DNA from: Rhizobium sp. BK316
GTDB taxonomy: Bacteria > Pseudomonadota > Alphaproteobacteria > Rhizobiales > Rhizobiaceae
Reading direction: 5' to 3'
DNA length: 64,000 nucleotides
Assembly: GCF_014193695.1 (NCBI RefSeq)
Contig: NZ_JACHZR010000001.1
Coordinates: 905,309 to 969,308, forward strand
Positions 1-9,651 of this stretch are shown piece by piece. The notes beneath the pieces were generated by a model. That model was given only the letters and a program-made list of their open reading frames with translations, had not been told where the DNA came from and searched no databases. Both the position numbers and the translations under genes were made by a program. Position 1 is the stretch's first letter. Each line of letters begins with the position of its first letter.

Positions 1-716
1 TCATCGGCGCCCGCAATATCAGCCCGCACATGCGCCGGGTAACCGTTGCCTGCGACGACACCAAGCATTTCGCTCATGGCGGACTGCATTTCCGCCTGCT
101 CATCCCGCCGAAGGGTCGCGTGCCTGTCTGGCCGAAACTGCGCGCGGATGGGCGTATCGAATGGGCGAAAGACGAGGATGCGCTGACGGTGCGCATCTAC
201 ACGTTCCGCAGCATCGATCTGGAGCGTGGCGAGATCGACATCGATTTCGTGCTGCACGAGGGCGAAAACATGCCCGGCGCGGAATGGGCGATGAATGCGA
301 AGCCCGGCGATATCGCCGGTGCTCTGGGGCCTGGCGGCGGCGGAGTTCCCGATGCCACCACGATGATCCTCGCCGGAGACGAGACGGCGCTGCCGGCCAT
401 TTCGCGCATCGCCGCCGAAGTCCCGGCCGGAACACGGCTACGCATCTTCCTCGAAGTCGATGGCCCCGCGGAAGAACTGCCCCTGCCGTCAATCGGTGTG
501 GTCGACCTTGTCTGGATGCATCGCAACGGCGCGCCGGCCGGCACCATGGGTCTCATCGAAAACGCCATCAAGGATGCGTTGGCTGACGCCGATGCGGACA
601 CTTTCGTCTGGGCCGGCTGCGAGCGGTCCGAGGCCAAACGCATTCGCGATTTTCTCAAGACCGAACGCGCCCACGATCGCCAGAAGATGAGCATCGGCGC
701 TTACTGGGAGCGCTAG
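1..716 (+). CDS. Siderophore-interacting protein (flavin ferric-siderophore reductase), 5'-truncated by the window edge
   Basis: The reading frame is open from the first bases, so the gene begins upstream; the ATG at 30 is internal. The visible ~237 residues cover the end of the FAD-binding barrel (RIYTFRS, resembling the RxYTxR flavin motif) and the C-terminal NAD(P)H-binding SIP domain (ILAGDETALPAI near the middle, FVWAGCERSE near the end). The family reduces Fe(III)-siderophore in the cytoplasm to release iron. It converges on the hydroxyisobutyrate dehydrogenase gene, with only 7 bp between the two stop codons. The family call is firm; the siderophore is unknown. Confidence 0.88.
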   Translation, partial: IGARNISPHMRRVTVACDDTKHFAHGGLHFRLLIPPKGRVPVWPKLRADGRIEWAKDEDALTVRIYTFRSIDLERGEIDIDFVLHEGENMPGAEWAMNAKPGDIAGALGPGGGGVPDATTMILAGDETALPAISRIAAEVPAGTRLRIFLEVDGPAEELPLPSIGVVDLVWMHRNGAPAGTMGLIENAIKDALADADADTFVWAGCERSEAKRIRDFLKTERAHDRQKMSIGAYWER

Positions 717-723
717 ACGCTCT

Positions 724-1605
724 TCACATCTTTTCGCGGAACATCTCGATGATGGCGGAAAAATCCTTGCCGCCGTTGCCGAGCTTTTCGAAGAGCGCGT
801 AGAGTTGTGCCGCCTCCGCCCCAAGCGGCGTGGATGCACCGCTCACCAGCGCCGCCTCCTGCGACAGCCTGAGATCCTTCAGCATCAGCGCTGCGGCAAA
901 GCCTGGCTTGTAGTCATTATTGGCCGGCGAGGTCGGCACCGGCCCCGGCACCGGGCAATAGGTATTGATCGACCAGCACTGGCCGGATGAGGTGGAGGCG
1001 ACATCGAAGAGCGCCTGATGCGAGAGGCCGAGCTTTTCGGCCAACACGAAGGCCTCGCAGACGCCGACCATGGAAATGCCGAGGATCATGTTGTTGCAGA
1101 TCTTCGCCGCCTGACCAGCGCCTGCCTCGCCGCAATGGACGATCTTCTTGCCCATGGCCTCGAGGATCGGCTTCGCCTTGGCGAAGGCTTCGTCGGAGCC
1201 ACCGGCCATGAAGGTCAGCGTGCCGGCGCTTGCCCCGCCCGTGCCGCCGGAAACAGGCGCATCGAGCGACAGGCAGCTCGCGGCCTTGGCCATCTCATGT
1301 GCCTTGCGGCTGCTTTCGACATCGATCGTCGAGCAGTCGATGACGAGCGTGCCCTGCGCAGTCGACTGCAGGATATCGGTCCAGGCCGTCAGCACGTGTT
1401 TACCCTGCGGCAGCATGGTGATGACGATGTCCGCGTCCTTGACCGCCTGGCTGGCATGGCTTGCCGGCTTCACGCCGCTTTCTTCGGCTGCCTTCAGTAC
1501 AGGAGCAGCGAGGTCGAAGCCCAGCACTTCGTGATCGGCTTTGACGAGATTGGCGGCCATCGGCCCGCCCATATTGCCGAGACCGATAAATGCGATCCTT
1601 GCCAT
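724..1605 (-). CDS. mmsB: 3-hydroxyisobutyrate dehydrogenase-family NAD(P) oxidoreductase (MmsB-like)
   Basis: About 293 residues, the usual family length. The N-terminus carries a Rossmann motif (FIGLGNMGGPMAANL), followed by the substrate-site segment DAPVSGGTGGA and the segment GAGQAAKICNN containing the catalytic lysine. The family oxidises 3-hydroxyisobutyrate to methylmalonate semialdehyde (valine catabolism) or reduces tartronate semialdehyde. I prefer the ATG at 1605 because AGGAG lies six bases upstream; the ATG at 1611 would abut the ribosome site. It is the last gene of the leftward liv-type operon, directly after the GMC oxidoreductase. That context leaves open a substrate other than a valine intermediate. 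Confidence 0.85.
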   Translation of the reverse strand: MARIAFIGLGNMGGPMAANLVKADHEVLGFDLAAPVLKAAEESGVKPASHASQAVKDADIVITMLPQGKHVLTAWTDILQSTAQGTLVIDCSTIDVESSRKAHEMAKAASCLSLDAPVSGGTGGASAGTLTFMAGGSDEAFAKAKPILEAMGKKIVHCGEAGAGQAAKICNNMILGISMVGVCEAFVLAEKLGLSHQALFDVASTSSGQCWSINTYCPVPGPVPTSPANNDYKPGFAAALMLKDLRLSQEAALVSGASTPLGAEAAQLYALFEKLGNGGKDFSAIIEMFREKM

Positions 1606-1614
1606 GGTCATCTC

Positions 1615-3210
1615 CTATCTGTTGTCCTCGATGATCATGACCGCCGCCTTTTCGGCGATCATGATCGTCGGCGAATTGGTATTGCCCGAGGTGATGGCGG
1701 GCATAACCGAGGCATCCGCGATCCTGAGCTTGGCGAGCGCCCGCAGCCTGAGCCGCGGGTCAACCACGCTGTCCTTGTCCACGCCCATGCGGCAGGTGCC
1801 GACGGGATGGAAGATCGTCGTGCCGATATCGCCCGCTGCCTTCTCCAACTCCACCTCGCTCTGATAGCTCGGCCCCGGCTTGAACTCCTCCGGGTGGAAG
1901 CGGGCGAAGGAAGGCTGCGCCACGATCCGGCGCGTCAGCTTTATTGAACGAACAGCTATGTCGCGATCGCGCTGCGTCGAGAGGTATCTTGGCGCAATGA
2001 CGGGTTGGGCAGCAAAATCCGGGCTGGAAACATGCACTGAACCGCGGCTTTCCGGCCGGAGATTGCAGACACTCGCCGTGATCGCCGGAAAGGGGTGGAC
2101 GGGATCTCCGAACCTGTCCAGCGATACCGGCTGGACATGATACTGCAGATCAGGCGTTTCCTTATCGGGACCGGAGCGGGTAAAGATACCGAGCTGGCTC
2201 GGCGCCATCGCCATCGGGCCGGAGCGGCGCAGGAGATATTCAAGCCCGATCGCCGCCTTGCCGATCAGCTTGGACGCTTTTTCGTTGAGCGTCGGCACGC
2301 CGGTGACCTTGTAGGCAAGCCGAAGCTGCAGGTGGTCCTGCAGGTTTTCACCGATACCCTTCACCTCGGTCAGCACATCGATACCGGCCTGATGCAGAAT
2401 CTCACCGCGGCCAATGCCGGAGAGTTCGAGAATATGTGGCGAACCGATGGAGCCAGCCGATAGCACGGTCTCCCTCGCCGCATAGGCCCGCTTCGCCGTG
2501 CCGCCATGCTGGAACTCGACACCAACAACAGCGCCCTCCTCGATAAGCAGCCGACGCACCTGTGCCTTGGTCATGACAGTGAGATTGCCGCGTTTCATCG
2601 CGGGGCGCAGGAAGGCCTTCGTCGCATTCCAGCGGATGCCGGAGCGCTGGTTGACGTCGAAGTAGCCCGAACCCTCATTGCTGCCGCGGTTAAAGTCAGC
2701 CGTTTCGGGAATGCCGGCCTCCTTGGCGGCCTGCTGGAAAGCGTCGAGCACATCCCAGCGCACCCGCGCCTTTTCCACGCGCCATTCGCCGCCAGCGCCA
2801 TGCATATCGTCCCCACCCTGGTAATGATCCTCCGACTTGCGGAAAAAGGGCAGCACGTCATCCCAGCCCCAGCCGGTGCAGCCCATCTGCCGCCAGAGAT
2901 CGTAATCGCGCGCCTGGCCGCGCATATAGATCATACCGTTGATCGAGGAGCAGCCGCCAAGCACCTTGCCGCGCGGGTAATTCAGCGCCCGTCCGTTCAG
3001 CCCGTCCTCGGGCGCGGTCGTAAAACACCAGTCGGTGCGCGGATTGTTGATGCAGTAGAGATAACCGACGGGAATATGGATCCAGTGGTAGTTGTCGTTG
3101 CCGCCCGCCTCCAGCAGCAGAACCCTGGTGTTGCGGTCGGCCGACAGCCGGTTCGCGAGCACGCAGCCGGCGCTGCCGGCGCCGATGATGATATAGTCGT
3201 AGCGATCCAT
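1615..3210 (-). CDS. GMC-family FAD-dependent alcohol oxidoreductase (choline dehydrogenase-like)
   Basis: 531 residues from the ATG at 3210, which is preceded by GGAG. The N-terminus has the ADP-binding motif IIIGAGSAGCVLANRLS, followed by GMC signatures (PRGKVLGGCSSING; GSIGSPHILELSGIG). The C-terminal catalytic region has HPVGTCRMG and SGNTNSPT, giving the expected His and Asn. GMC enzymes oxidise primary alcohols to aldehydes using FAD. It is cotranscribed with a branched-chain-type ABC importer and a hydroxyacid dehydrogenase, which suggests the imported compound is an alcohol or polyol oxidised here. BetA itself is usually with betB/betI, which are absent, so choline as substrate is doubtful. 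Confidence 0.85.
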   Translation of the reverse strand: MDRYDYIIIGAGSAGCVLANRLSADRNTRVLLLEAGGNDNYHWIHIPVGYLYCINNPRTDWCFTTAPEDGLNGRALNYPRGKVLGGCSSINGMIYMRGQARDYDLWRQMGCTGWGWDDVLPFFRKSEDHYQGGDDMHGAGGEWRVEKARVRWDVLDAFQQAAKEAGIPETADFNRGSNEGSGYFDVNQRSGIRWNATKAFLRPAMKRGNLTVMTKAQVRRLLIEEGAVVGVEFQHGGTAKRAYAARETVLSAGSIGSPHILELSGIGRGEILHQAGIDVLTEVKGIGENLQDHLQLRLAYKVTGVPTLNEKASKLIGKAAIGLEYLLRRSGPMAMAPSQLGIFTRSGPDKETPDLQYHVQPVSLDRFGDPVHPFPAITASVCNLRPESRGSVHVSSPDFAAQPVIAPRYLSTQRDRDIAVRSIKLTRRIVAQPSFARFHPEEFKPGPSYQSEVELEKAAGDIGTTIFHPVGTCRMGVDKDSVVDPRLRLRALAKLRIADASVMPAITSGNTNSPTIMIAEKAAVMIIEDNR

Positions 3211-3320
3211 GGATCGTGCACTCCGAAATGGCTGCGTCCCGCCTCCCCGGGGTCGGGGAAGCGGGATTTCGCGCCGCCGCTGCACATCTTCTCCCGTTGC
3301 AGGAAAAGCGGTCCGCCCAT

Positions 3321-4319
3321 TCAGCGGCGATAGACAAAGCCCAGTTTACGCCCGAGTCGAGAGGCGTAGAATTCGCCGATAATGCCGCGACGGAAGATCA
3401 GCACGCAGATCATGAAGACCACACCGGTAATGATGGTCACCGGAAATTCCGAGGTGGCGAGATAATTCTGCAGTGTCACGACCAGACCGGCGCCGAAGAC
3501 CGGGCCGATCAAGGTGCCGATGCCGCCGAGCAGAGTCATCAGGATCACCTCGCCAGACATCTGCCAGGCGACATCCGTCAGCGTCGCAAACTGGAAAACC
3601 AGCGCCTTGACCGATCCGGCAAGCCCGGCAAGCGCCGCGGACATGACGAAGGCGCCGAGCTTGTAGCGCGCCACGGAATAGCCGAGCGAGATCGCCCTTT
3701 GCTCGTTCTCGCGGATCGATTTCAGGATCATGCCGAAGGGTGAGTTGATGAAGCGCCAGATGATCAGCAGGCCGATCAGAAATACCGCCAGCACGAAATA
3801 ATACATGTTGGTCGAACTGTTGAGATCGATGAAACCGAGGAGATGGCCGCGCGGCACGGACTGGATGCCATCCTCGCCCTCGGTGAATTCCGCCTGCAGA
3901 CAGAAGAAGAAGAACATCTGCGACAGCGACAGCGTGATCATCGCGAAATAGATGCCCTGCCGGCGGATCGCGAAGAAGCCCATGACGAGGCCGAGAAGTG
4001 CTGCCCCGAGAACGCCAACGAGAATTCCGAGCTCCGGCGGAAAGCCCCAGGATTTCACCGTATAGGCAGTGAAATAGGCCGCCCCGCCGAAAAAGGTCGT
4101 ATGGCCGAAGGAGAGCAGACCGGTATAGCCGAGCAGCAGGTTGAAGGCACAGGCAAAGAGCGCGAAGCATAAGAGCTTCATCAGGAAGATCGGGTAGAAG
4201 AAGAAGGGGGCAAGCAGCAGAAGCAGCAGCCCGATGATCAGGAACCCGGTCTGCACCGACATCGCGGTGCGGCTCTTTTCCGTGCGGATCGTTTCGGTGA
4301 TGTCAGCCATGTCACGCAT
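3321..4319 (-). CDS. livM: Branched-chain amino acid-type ABC transporter permease (LivM family)
   Basis: 332 residues, largely hydrophobic with about 8-10 membrane segments. The motif NLLLGYTGLLSFGHTTFFGGAAY is the classic LivM signature, and the loop near the C-terminus (GGIGTLIGPVFGA) is the ATPase-contact region. It is the inner-membrane half-permease partnered with LivH. The start overlaps the livH stop; ATG 4319 and ATG 4310 are both possible and neither has a strong ribosome site. It is followed by a ~110 bp spacer before the GMC gene. These transporters often carry non-amino-acid substrates (amides, urea, aromatic acids), so substrate is not assigned. Confidence 0.88.
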   Translation of the reverse strand: MRDMADITETIRTEKSRTAMSVQTGFLIIGLLLLLLAPFFFYPIFLMKLLCFALFACAFNLLLGYTGLLSFGHTTFFGGAAYFTAYTVKSWGFPPELGILVGVLGAALLGLVMGFFAIRRQGIYFAMITLSLSQMFFFFCLQAEFTEGEDGIQSVPRGHLLGFIDLNSSTNMYYFVLAVFLIGLLIIWRFINSPFGMILKSIRENEQRAISLGYSVARYKLGAFVMSAALAGLAGSVKALVFQFATLTDVAWQMSGEVILMTLLGGIGTLIGPVFGAGLVVTLQNYLATSEFPVTIITGVVFMICVLIFRRGIIGEFYASRLGRKLGFVYRR

Positions 4320-5199
4320 CCCGGCCGAAGAGGCCCGCGGGCCTGATGAGAAGCACGATCGCCATGATGACGAAAATGACGATATTGGAGGCTTCCGGAT
4401 AGAAGACCTTCGTCAGGCCCTCCGCGATACCAAGCACATAGCCGGTGATGATGGCGCCCATGATCGACCCCATGCCGCCGACGACGACCACCGCAAAGAC
4501 GACGATGATCATGTTCGAGCCCATCAGCGGCGACACCTGATAGATGGGTGCTGCCAATACACCGGCAAAAGCGGCAAGGCCGGCACCGAGCGCATAGGTG
4601 AAGGTCAAGAGAACCGGCACATTGACACCGAAGGCCTGGACGAGAGTGGCATTTTCCGTTGCAGAGCGCAGATAGGCGCCAAGCTTGGTCTTTTCGATCA
4701 GCAGCCAAGTGCCGATGCAGACGACGAGCGAAACGATCACCACCCAGCCGCGATAGATCGGCAGGAACATGAAGCCGAGGTTCATTCCGCCGGCTAGCGC
4801 CGGTGGCGTCGCATAGGGCTGGCCTGACGAGCCGTAGAGATAACGGAACGTCCCTTCGACGGCGAGCGCCAGCCCGAAGGTGAAGAGCAGGCCATAGAGC
4901 GGATCGAGATCGTAGAGCCGGCGCAGGAAGAGCCGTTCAATGACGGCGCCGGCAAGGCCGACAATGACGGGCGCCAGGATCAGCGACGGCCAGTAACCTA
5001 TACCGAGATAATTCAAGAGCAGATAGGCGACGAAAGCGCCGAGCATATATTGGGCGCCGTGCGCGAAGTTGATGACCCGCAGCAGGCCGAAAATGATCGC
5101 AAGCCCGAGGCTCAGCAGCGCATAGAAGGACCCGTTGATCAGGCCGACCAGCAGCTGGCCGAGCAGCGCCTGCAGGGGAATGCCGAAGATCATCGTCAT
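4312..5199 (-). CDS. livH: Branched-chain amino acid-type ABC transporter permease (LivH family)
   Basis: 295 residues from the ATG at 5199, which has GGGAG upstream; longer readings through the livF end lack a ribosome site. Family signatures are LINGSFYALLSLGLAIIFGLLRVINFAHG near the N-terminus (given here only as a landmark region, residues ~12-40) and VVGGMGSIMGAIITGY near residue 240. About eight membrane helices. It starts 4 bp after livF and overlaps livM, so the permease genes are translationally linked. It forms the inner-membrane channel with LivM. Confidence 0.88.
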   Translation of the reverse strand: MTMIFGIPLQALLGQLLVGLINGSFYALLSLGLAIIFGLLRVINFAHGAQYMLGAFVAYLLLNYLGIGYWPSLILAPVIVGLAGAVIERLFLRRLYDLDPLYGLLFTFGLALAVEGTFRYLYGSSGQPYATPPALAGGMNLGFMFLPIYRGWVVIVSLVVCIGTWLLIEKTKLGAYLRSATENATLVQAFGVNVPVLLTFTYALGAGLAAFAGVLAAPIYQVSPLMGSNMIIVVFAVVVVGGMGSIMGAIITGYVLGIAEGLTKVFYPEASNIVIFVIMAIVLLIRPAGLFGRDA

Positions 5200-5203
5200 C
5201 GCG

Positions 5204-5904
<701 letters not shown>

Positions 5905-5905
<1 letters not shown>

Positions 5906-6690
5906 CAGTGGTGCTCCTCCGTACCCATATAGGCCTGGCGCACACGCTCGTCCTGGCTGACGGTCGCATAGTCCCCCTCGGCGAGGATTTCGCCACGTTG
6001 CAGCACGGTGACATGCTGGCAGATATTGGCAACGACGGAGAGATTGTGCTCGACCATCAGAACCGCACGATCGCGTGCAACATCGCGGATGATGGCGGAG
6101 ACGACGCCGACATCCTCCTGCCCCATACCGGCCATCGGCTCGTCGAGCAAAAGCACTTTCGGATCGAGCGCCAGCGTGGTGGCGATCTCAAGCACACGCT
6201 TGCGGCCATAGGAGAGATCGGCGGCGATATGATCGCGCTCCTTGGAAAGTCCGACGCTGGCAAGCAATTGCTCGGCCCGCTCATTCAGGCTGTCGAGCGC
6301 CGAAAGCGGCCGCCAGAATTGCGTGGAAAGATTGTTCGGCCGCTGCAGGGCGACCCGCACATTGTCGAGCACCGTAAGGTGCGGAAAGACCGCCGAGATC
6401 TGGAAGGAGCGGACGAGGCCCATGCGCGCCACCCTGTCCGGCGGCGTCCTGGTGATGTCAGTGCCCATCAGGGTAATCGTGCCCGATGTCGGCTGCAGGA
6501 ACTTGGTAAGCAGATTGAACACCGTCGTCTTGCCGGCGCCATTCGGCCCGATCAGCGCATGGACGCTCGCATCATGCACATCGAGATCGACATTCTTGAC
6601 GGCCGTAAAGCCGCCGAAATCGCGCTGCAGGCCGCGGGCGGAAAGCACCACCCGCGGCTTGGCCTGAGTTTCAATTGCGGAAACCGCCAT
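5905..6690 (-). CDS. livG: ABC transporter ATP-binding protein (LivG family)
   Basis: 261 residues. Walker A is GPNGAGKTT, the signature motif is LSYGRKRVLEIA (the LSYG variant typical of LivG), Walker B is VLLLDEPMAGM, and the switch region is MVEHNL. It starts 3 bp after the binding-protein gene and overlaps livF by one base. It pairs with LivF to power the LivHM channel. No other ATPase genes lie nearby that could serve this permease. Confidence 0.9.
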
Positions 6691-6693
6691 CGT

Positions 6694-7905
6694 TCACTTC
6701 ACCAGATCGCAGCCGCTCTTGGCGGGGTCGATATAGGCTTCCTTGCCTGGGATGGTGGCGAGAACGTTGAAATAGTCCCACGGCTCCTTGCTTTCCGAGG
6801 GCTTCTTGACCTGCAGCAGGTACATGTCATGGATCATGCGGCCGTTCGGGCCAACCGTGCCGCCACGGCCGAAGACGTCGTCGACAGGCATTTCGTGAAG
6901 CTGCTTGGCAACGGCGTCCGTCTCGTCCGTGCCAGCCTTCTGAATCGCCTTCAGATATTGCAGAACGGCCGAATAGGTGCCGGTGTGGACCATGTTCGGC
7001 ATCTTACCGGTGCGGGCGAAGAACTTCTTGGCGAATTCCCGGCTCTGGTCATCGCGGTTCCAGTAATAGCCTTCCGTCAGTGTCAGTCCCTGCGCGGCCT
7101 CCATGCCGAGGCCATGGACTTCGGCAAGCGTGAAAAGCAGCGCCGCCAGATGCTGGCCGCCCTGAGTGATGCCGAATTCTGCGGCCTGCTTGATGGCGTT
7201 CGACGTATCAAGGCCGGCATTGGCAAGGCCGATGACCTTGGCGCCTGATGATTGCGCCTGCAGCAGGAAGGACGAGAAGTCCTGTGTCGACAGGGGATGG
7301 CGCACCGACCCGACGACCGTGCCGCCGCTCGCCTTCACATAATCGGTAGTCTGCTGTTCCAGCGAATAGCCGAAGGCATAGTCCGCCGTCAGAAAGAACC
7401 AACTGTCACCGCCCTGTTTGACCAGTGCACCCCCGGTGCCGACGGCCAGAGCATGGGTGTCATAGGCCCAATGGAAGCCATAGGGCGAGCAGGCCTTGCC
7501 GGTGAGATCGGTTGTCGCAGCACCGGTAACGATATCGATCTTCTTCTTTTCCTTGCCGATAGCCTGCACGGCAAGCGCCACCGAAGAGGTCGTCAGCTCC
7601 ATGATGGCATCGACCTGTTCGGTGTCATACCACTGGCGCGCGATGTTGGAGGCGATATCAGGCTTGTTCTGATGGTCGGCATCGACGATCTCGACCGGCA
7701 TGTCGAGTACTTTGCCGCCGAAATCCTCGACCGCCATCTTCGCAGCCTCGACAGAGGACTTGCCACCGAAGTCGGCATAGACGCCCGACTGGTCGTTCAG
7801 AATACCGATCTTGACCTTTCCATCGGAAATGGCTGCGCTCTGGGCAAACACGGCAGTGCTGCTTGCAAGCAAAAATGCAACGGACGCAATGAAATTCTTT
7901 CGCAT
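6694..7905 (-). CDS. ABC transporter periplasmic substrate-binding protein (Leu/Ile/Val type)
   Basis: 403 residues with an N-terminal signal peptide ending near AVFAQ. The mature protein is a type I periplasmic binding fold of the LivJ/K class (VKIGILNDQSGVYADFGGKSS, then NIARQWYD and the C-terminal region with the hinge). A strong ribosome site (GGGAGGAGA) precedes the ATG at 7905. First gene of a seven-gene leftward operon that ends with a GMC alcohol oxidoreductase and a hydroxyacid dehydrogenase. Ligand not predictable from sequence; the enzymes suggest an alcohol or hydroxy compound. Confidence 0.88.
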   Translation of the reverse strand: MRKNFIASVAFLLASSTAVFAQSAAISDGKVKIGILNDQSGVYADFGGKSSVEAAKMAVEDFGGKVLDMPVEIVDADHQNKPDIASNIARQWYDTEQVDAIMELTTSSVALAVQAIGKEKKKIDIVTGAATTDLTGKACSPYGFHWAYDTHALAVGTGGALVKQGGDSWFFLTADYAFGYSLEQQTTDYVKASGGTVVGSVRHPLSTQDFSSFLLQAQSSGAKVIGLANAGLDTSNAIKQAAEFGITQGGQHLAALLFTLAEVHGLGMEAAQGLTLTEGYYWNRDDQSREFAKKFFARTGKMPNMVHTGTYSAVLQYLKAIQKAGTDETDAVAKQLHEMPVDDVFGRGGTVGPNGRMIHDMYLLQVKKPSESKEPWDYFNVLATIPGKEAYIDPAKSGCDLVK

Positions 7906-7940
7906 AGTCTCTCCTCCCAGAGATTGGCCAGATTGCGAAT

Positions 7941-8067
7941 CTGTTCAAATTTGGCGACCCGCCCTCCTCAAAGCGGCCACTCCGCCCTTACGATCACGGA
8001 ATTTCCTCCATGAGGCAACTGGCGGTTTACATCTAATTCCAAACAGTATCTGTTCGTTTTTGAACAG
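7941..8067. promoter_or_regulatory. Cluster of CTGTTC/GAACAG half-sites in the divergent liv-lysR promoter region
   Basis: The 251 bp gap between the divergent binding-protein and LysR genes has repeated half-sites. CTGTTC occurs at 7941-7946. A compact block at 8042-8067 reads AACAG-TAT-CTGTTC-GTTTTT-GAACAG, making two nested perfect inverted repeats that share the central arm. LysR regulators commonly bind such spaced inverted repeats in the divergent promoter they control. The protein that binds here is inferred, not shown. Confidence 0.5.
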
Positions 8068-8156
8068 AACCCGTCACAAGCCGCTCCGGCGACAGTCGCA
8101 GCGCGCTCCTTGACGGGCGGCATTAGACCAAAGACGTAGACGGATAGGCGACGCCG

Positions 8157-9110
8157 ATGAGCCACGCTTCGCAATTTACCTGGGACGATCTGCAGTTTTT
8201 TCTAGCCGTTGCGCGCACCGGTCAACTTTCGACGGCGGCGCGGCAGTTGCGCTCCAGCCATGCGACCGTCTCGCGACGCATCGACAGGCTGGAATTTGCG
8301 CTGAAAGTGAAGCTTTTCGAGCGAAATCCGCGCGGCTACGTGCTGACCGCCATGGGCGCGCGCTTTGTCGAAACCGCCGAGAAGATGGAGCAGGAGACGG
8401 AGCGCCTGCGAGCCGATCTTTCCGATGGCTCGCTAAGCCAGCGCGGACTCGTGCGGCTGAGCGCGCCGGAAGGCTTTGCCAACTTCTTCTTTGCGACGGT
8501 GCTGCCACAATTTGCCGCGCGCCATCCACATCTCGCGCTGGAACTCGTCACCATTCAGCAGATCATGTCGCTGTCGCGCAAGGAGGCGGATATTTCCGTT
8601 GTCCTCGACGAGCCGAAGGGCGGGCCTTATTTTGCGGAGAAACTCACGGATTACCATCTGCAGGTCTACGCTTCACGCGACTATCTGGCGCGCGCCGAGC
8701 CGATCAGCACGCGCGACGACCTGCTGAAACATCCTTTCATCAGTTATATCGAGGAAATGATCTTCGCGCCGGGACTGGATTATCTCGGCGACGTGCATCC
8801 GCGCATCAAGCCGCAATTCCAGAGTTCAAGCATCTTCGCGCAGCTGACGGCCACCAGAAACGGCCTCGGCCTCGGCATCCTGCCCTATTTCTTCGCCTGC
8901 CGTTATCCTGAGCTTGTGCGCGTGCTGCCCGACGAAATCGACCTCAAGCGCCACTACTGGATCACCTGCCATCGGGATCTCAAGCAGGCACCGCGCGTGC
9001 GCGCCGTCATCGACTTTCTGCGGGAAACCGTTCGCAGCGAGGATGCCGGTTTCATCCCGCCTTTTATCAGCGTGTCAGGCGCGATACGGAAGGCGAAGGC
9101 CGAAACCTGA
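8157..9110 (+). CDS. LysR-family transcriptional regulator, divergent from the liv-GMC operon
   Basis: 317 residues. An N-terminal winged helix-turn-helix (LQFFLAVARTGQLSTAARQLRSSHATVSRRI, residues ~10-40 as a landmark) is followed by a ligand-sensing domain. It is transcribed away from the ABC-GMC operon, the standard arrangement for a LysR activator of its neighbour. The stop codon abuts the stop of the convergent cupin gene with no spacer. The inducer is unknown but is probably the transported compound or a product of it. Confidence 0.88.
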   Translation: MSHASQFTWDDLQFFLAVARTGQLSTAARQLRSSHATVSRRIDRLEFALKVKLFERNPRGYVLTAMGARFVETAEKMEQETERLRADLSDGSLSQRGLVRLSAPEGFANFFFATVLPQFAARHPHLALELVTIQQIMSLSRKEADISVVLDEPKGGPYFAEKLTDYHLQVYASRDYLARAEPISTRDDLLKHPFISYIEEMIFAPGLDYLGDVHPRIKPQFQSSSIFAQLTATRNGLGLGILPYFFACRYPELVRVLPDEIDLKRHYWITCHRDLKQAPRVRAVIDFLRETVRSEDAGFIPPFISVSGAIRKAKAET

Positions 9111-9128
9111 CTATTTCAGGAATTCGGC
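9099..9128. terminator. Imperfect hairpin across the convergent lysR and cupin stop codons
   Basis: GCCGAA (9099-9104) pairs with TTCGGC (9123-9128), and CCTG (9106-9109) pairs with CAGG (9117-9120). The loop contains both stop codons. There is no U tract, so efficiency as an intrinsic terminator is doubtful, but it is the only structure separating two abutting convergent genes. Confidence 0.35.
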
Positions 9129-9449
9129 GCGGTGCGGGGTGAAGGTGTCGATCAGCCGGCCCTTTTCCAGCGCCTTGACGCCGTGGACGAGATTGGGCGG
9201 AACGATGAAACTGCCGCCCTGCTTCAGCACTTCGGTGCGGCCGTCGATCGTTACCTCGAAGCTGCCTTCGGCAACATAGCTTGCCTGGATATGCGGGTGA
9301 AAATGCGCAGCCCCCACGGCGCCCGGCTCAAAGGCGACTTCCACCATCATCATCTCGGGCAGATAGGTCATGATACGACGGGTCACACCTGGCTCGGGGT
9401 TCACCCACTCGGCGCTCTCGGCCGATACGAAAAGATCGCTTGATGACAT
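9111..9449 (-). CDS. Small cupin-domain protein
   Basis: 112 residues from the ATG at 9449, which has GAGGAGG five bases upstream. It is a single beta-barrel cupin with the metal-binding pattern HFHPH (residues ~50), a conserved Glu in AEGSFEV and a His in LVHGV. Related proteins are described as KdgF-like or general sugar or aromatic metal-binding cupins. Pathway unknown; no catalytic partner is obvious. It converges on the LysR gene. Confidence 0.75.
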   Translation of the reverse strand: MSSSDLFVSAESAEWVNPEPGVTRRIMTYLPEMMMVEVAFEPGAVGAAHFHPHIQASYVAEGSFEVTIDGRTEVLKQGGSFIVPPNLVHGVKALEKGRLIDTFTPHRAEFLK

Positions 9450-9651
9450 GTCTGCCTCCTCACTCCAGAATTCACCTGGCCAGAATCTATCTAGCGAGAA
9501 TCCGTCGCGCGCAAACTGGCGCACCGGCCGTCATTTGAAAAGATGACTTGCGCATCTTTGGTGCAATAGTCGCTTCTGTTGACGCCGTCAGCCGGCAGGT
9601 CTATGGCGACCTTAAATCAGGCATGCCTGAACACTGGCGAGGAGACTGGAC

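Noticed and set aside
1615..3210. Naming the GMC gene betA
   Set aside because: No betB, betI or choline transporter is nearby, and the operon context differs.
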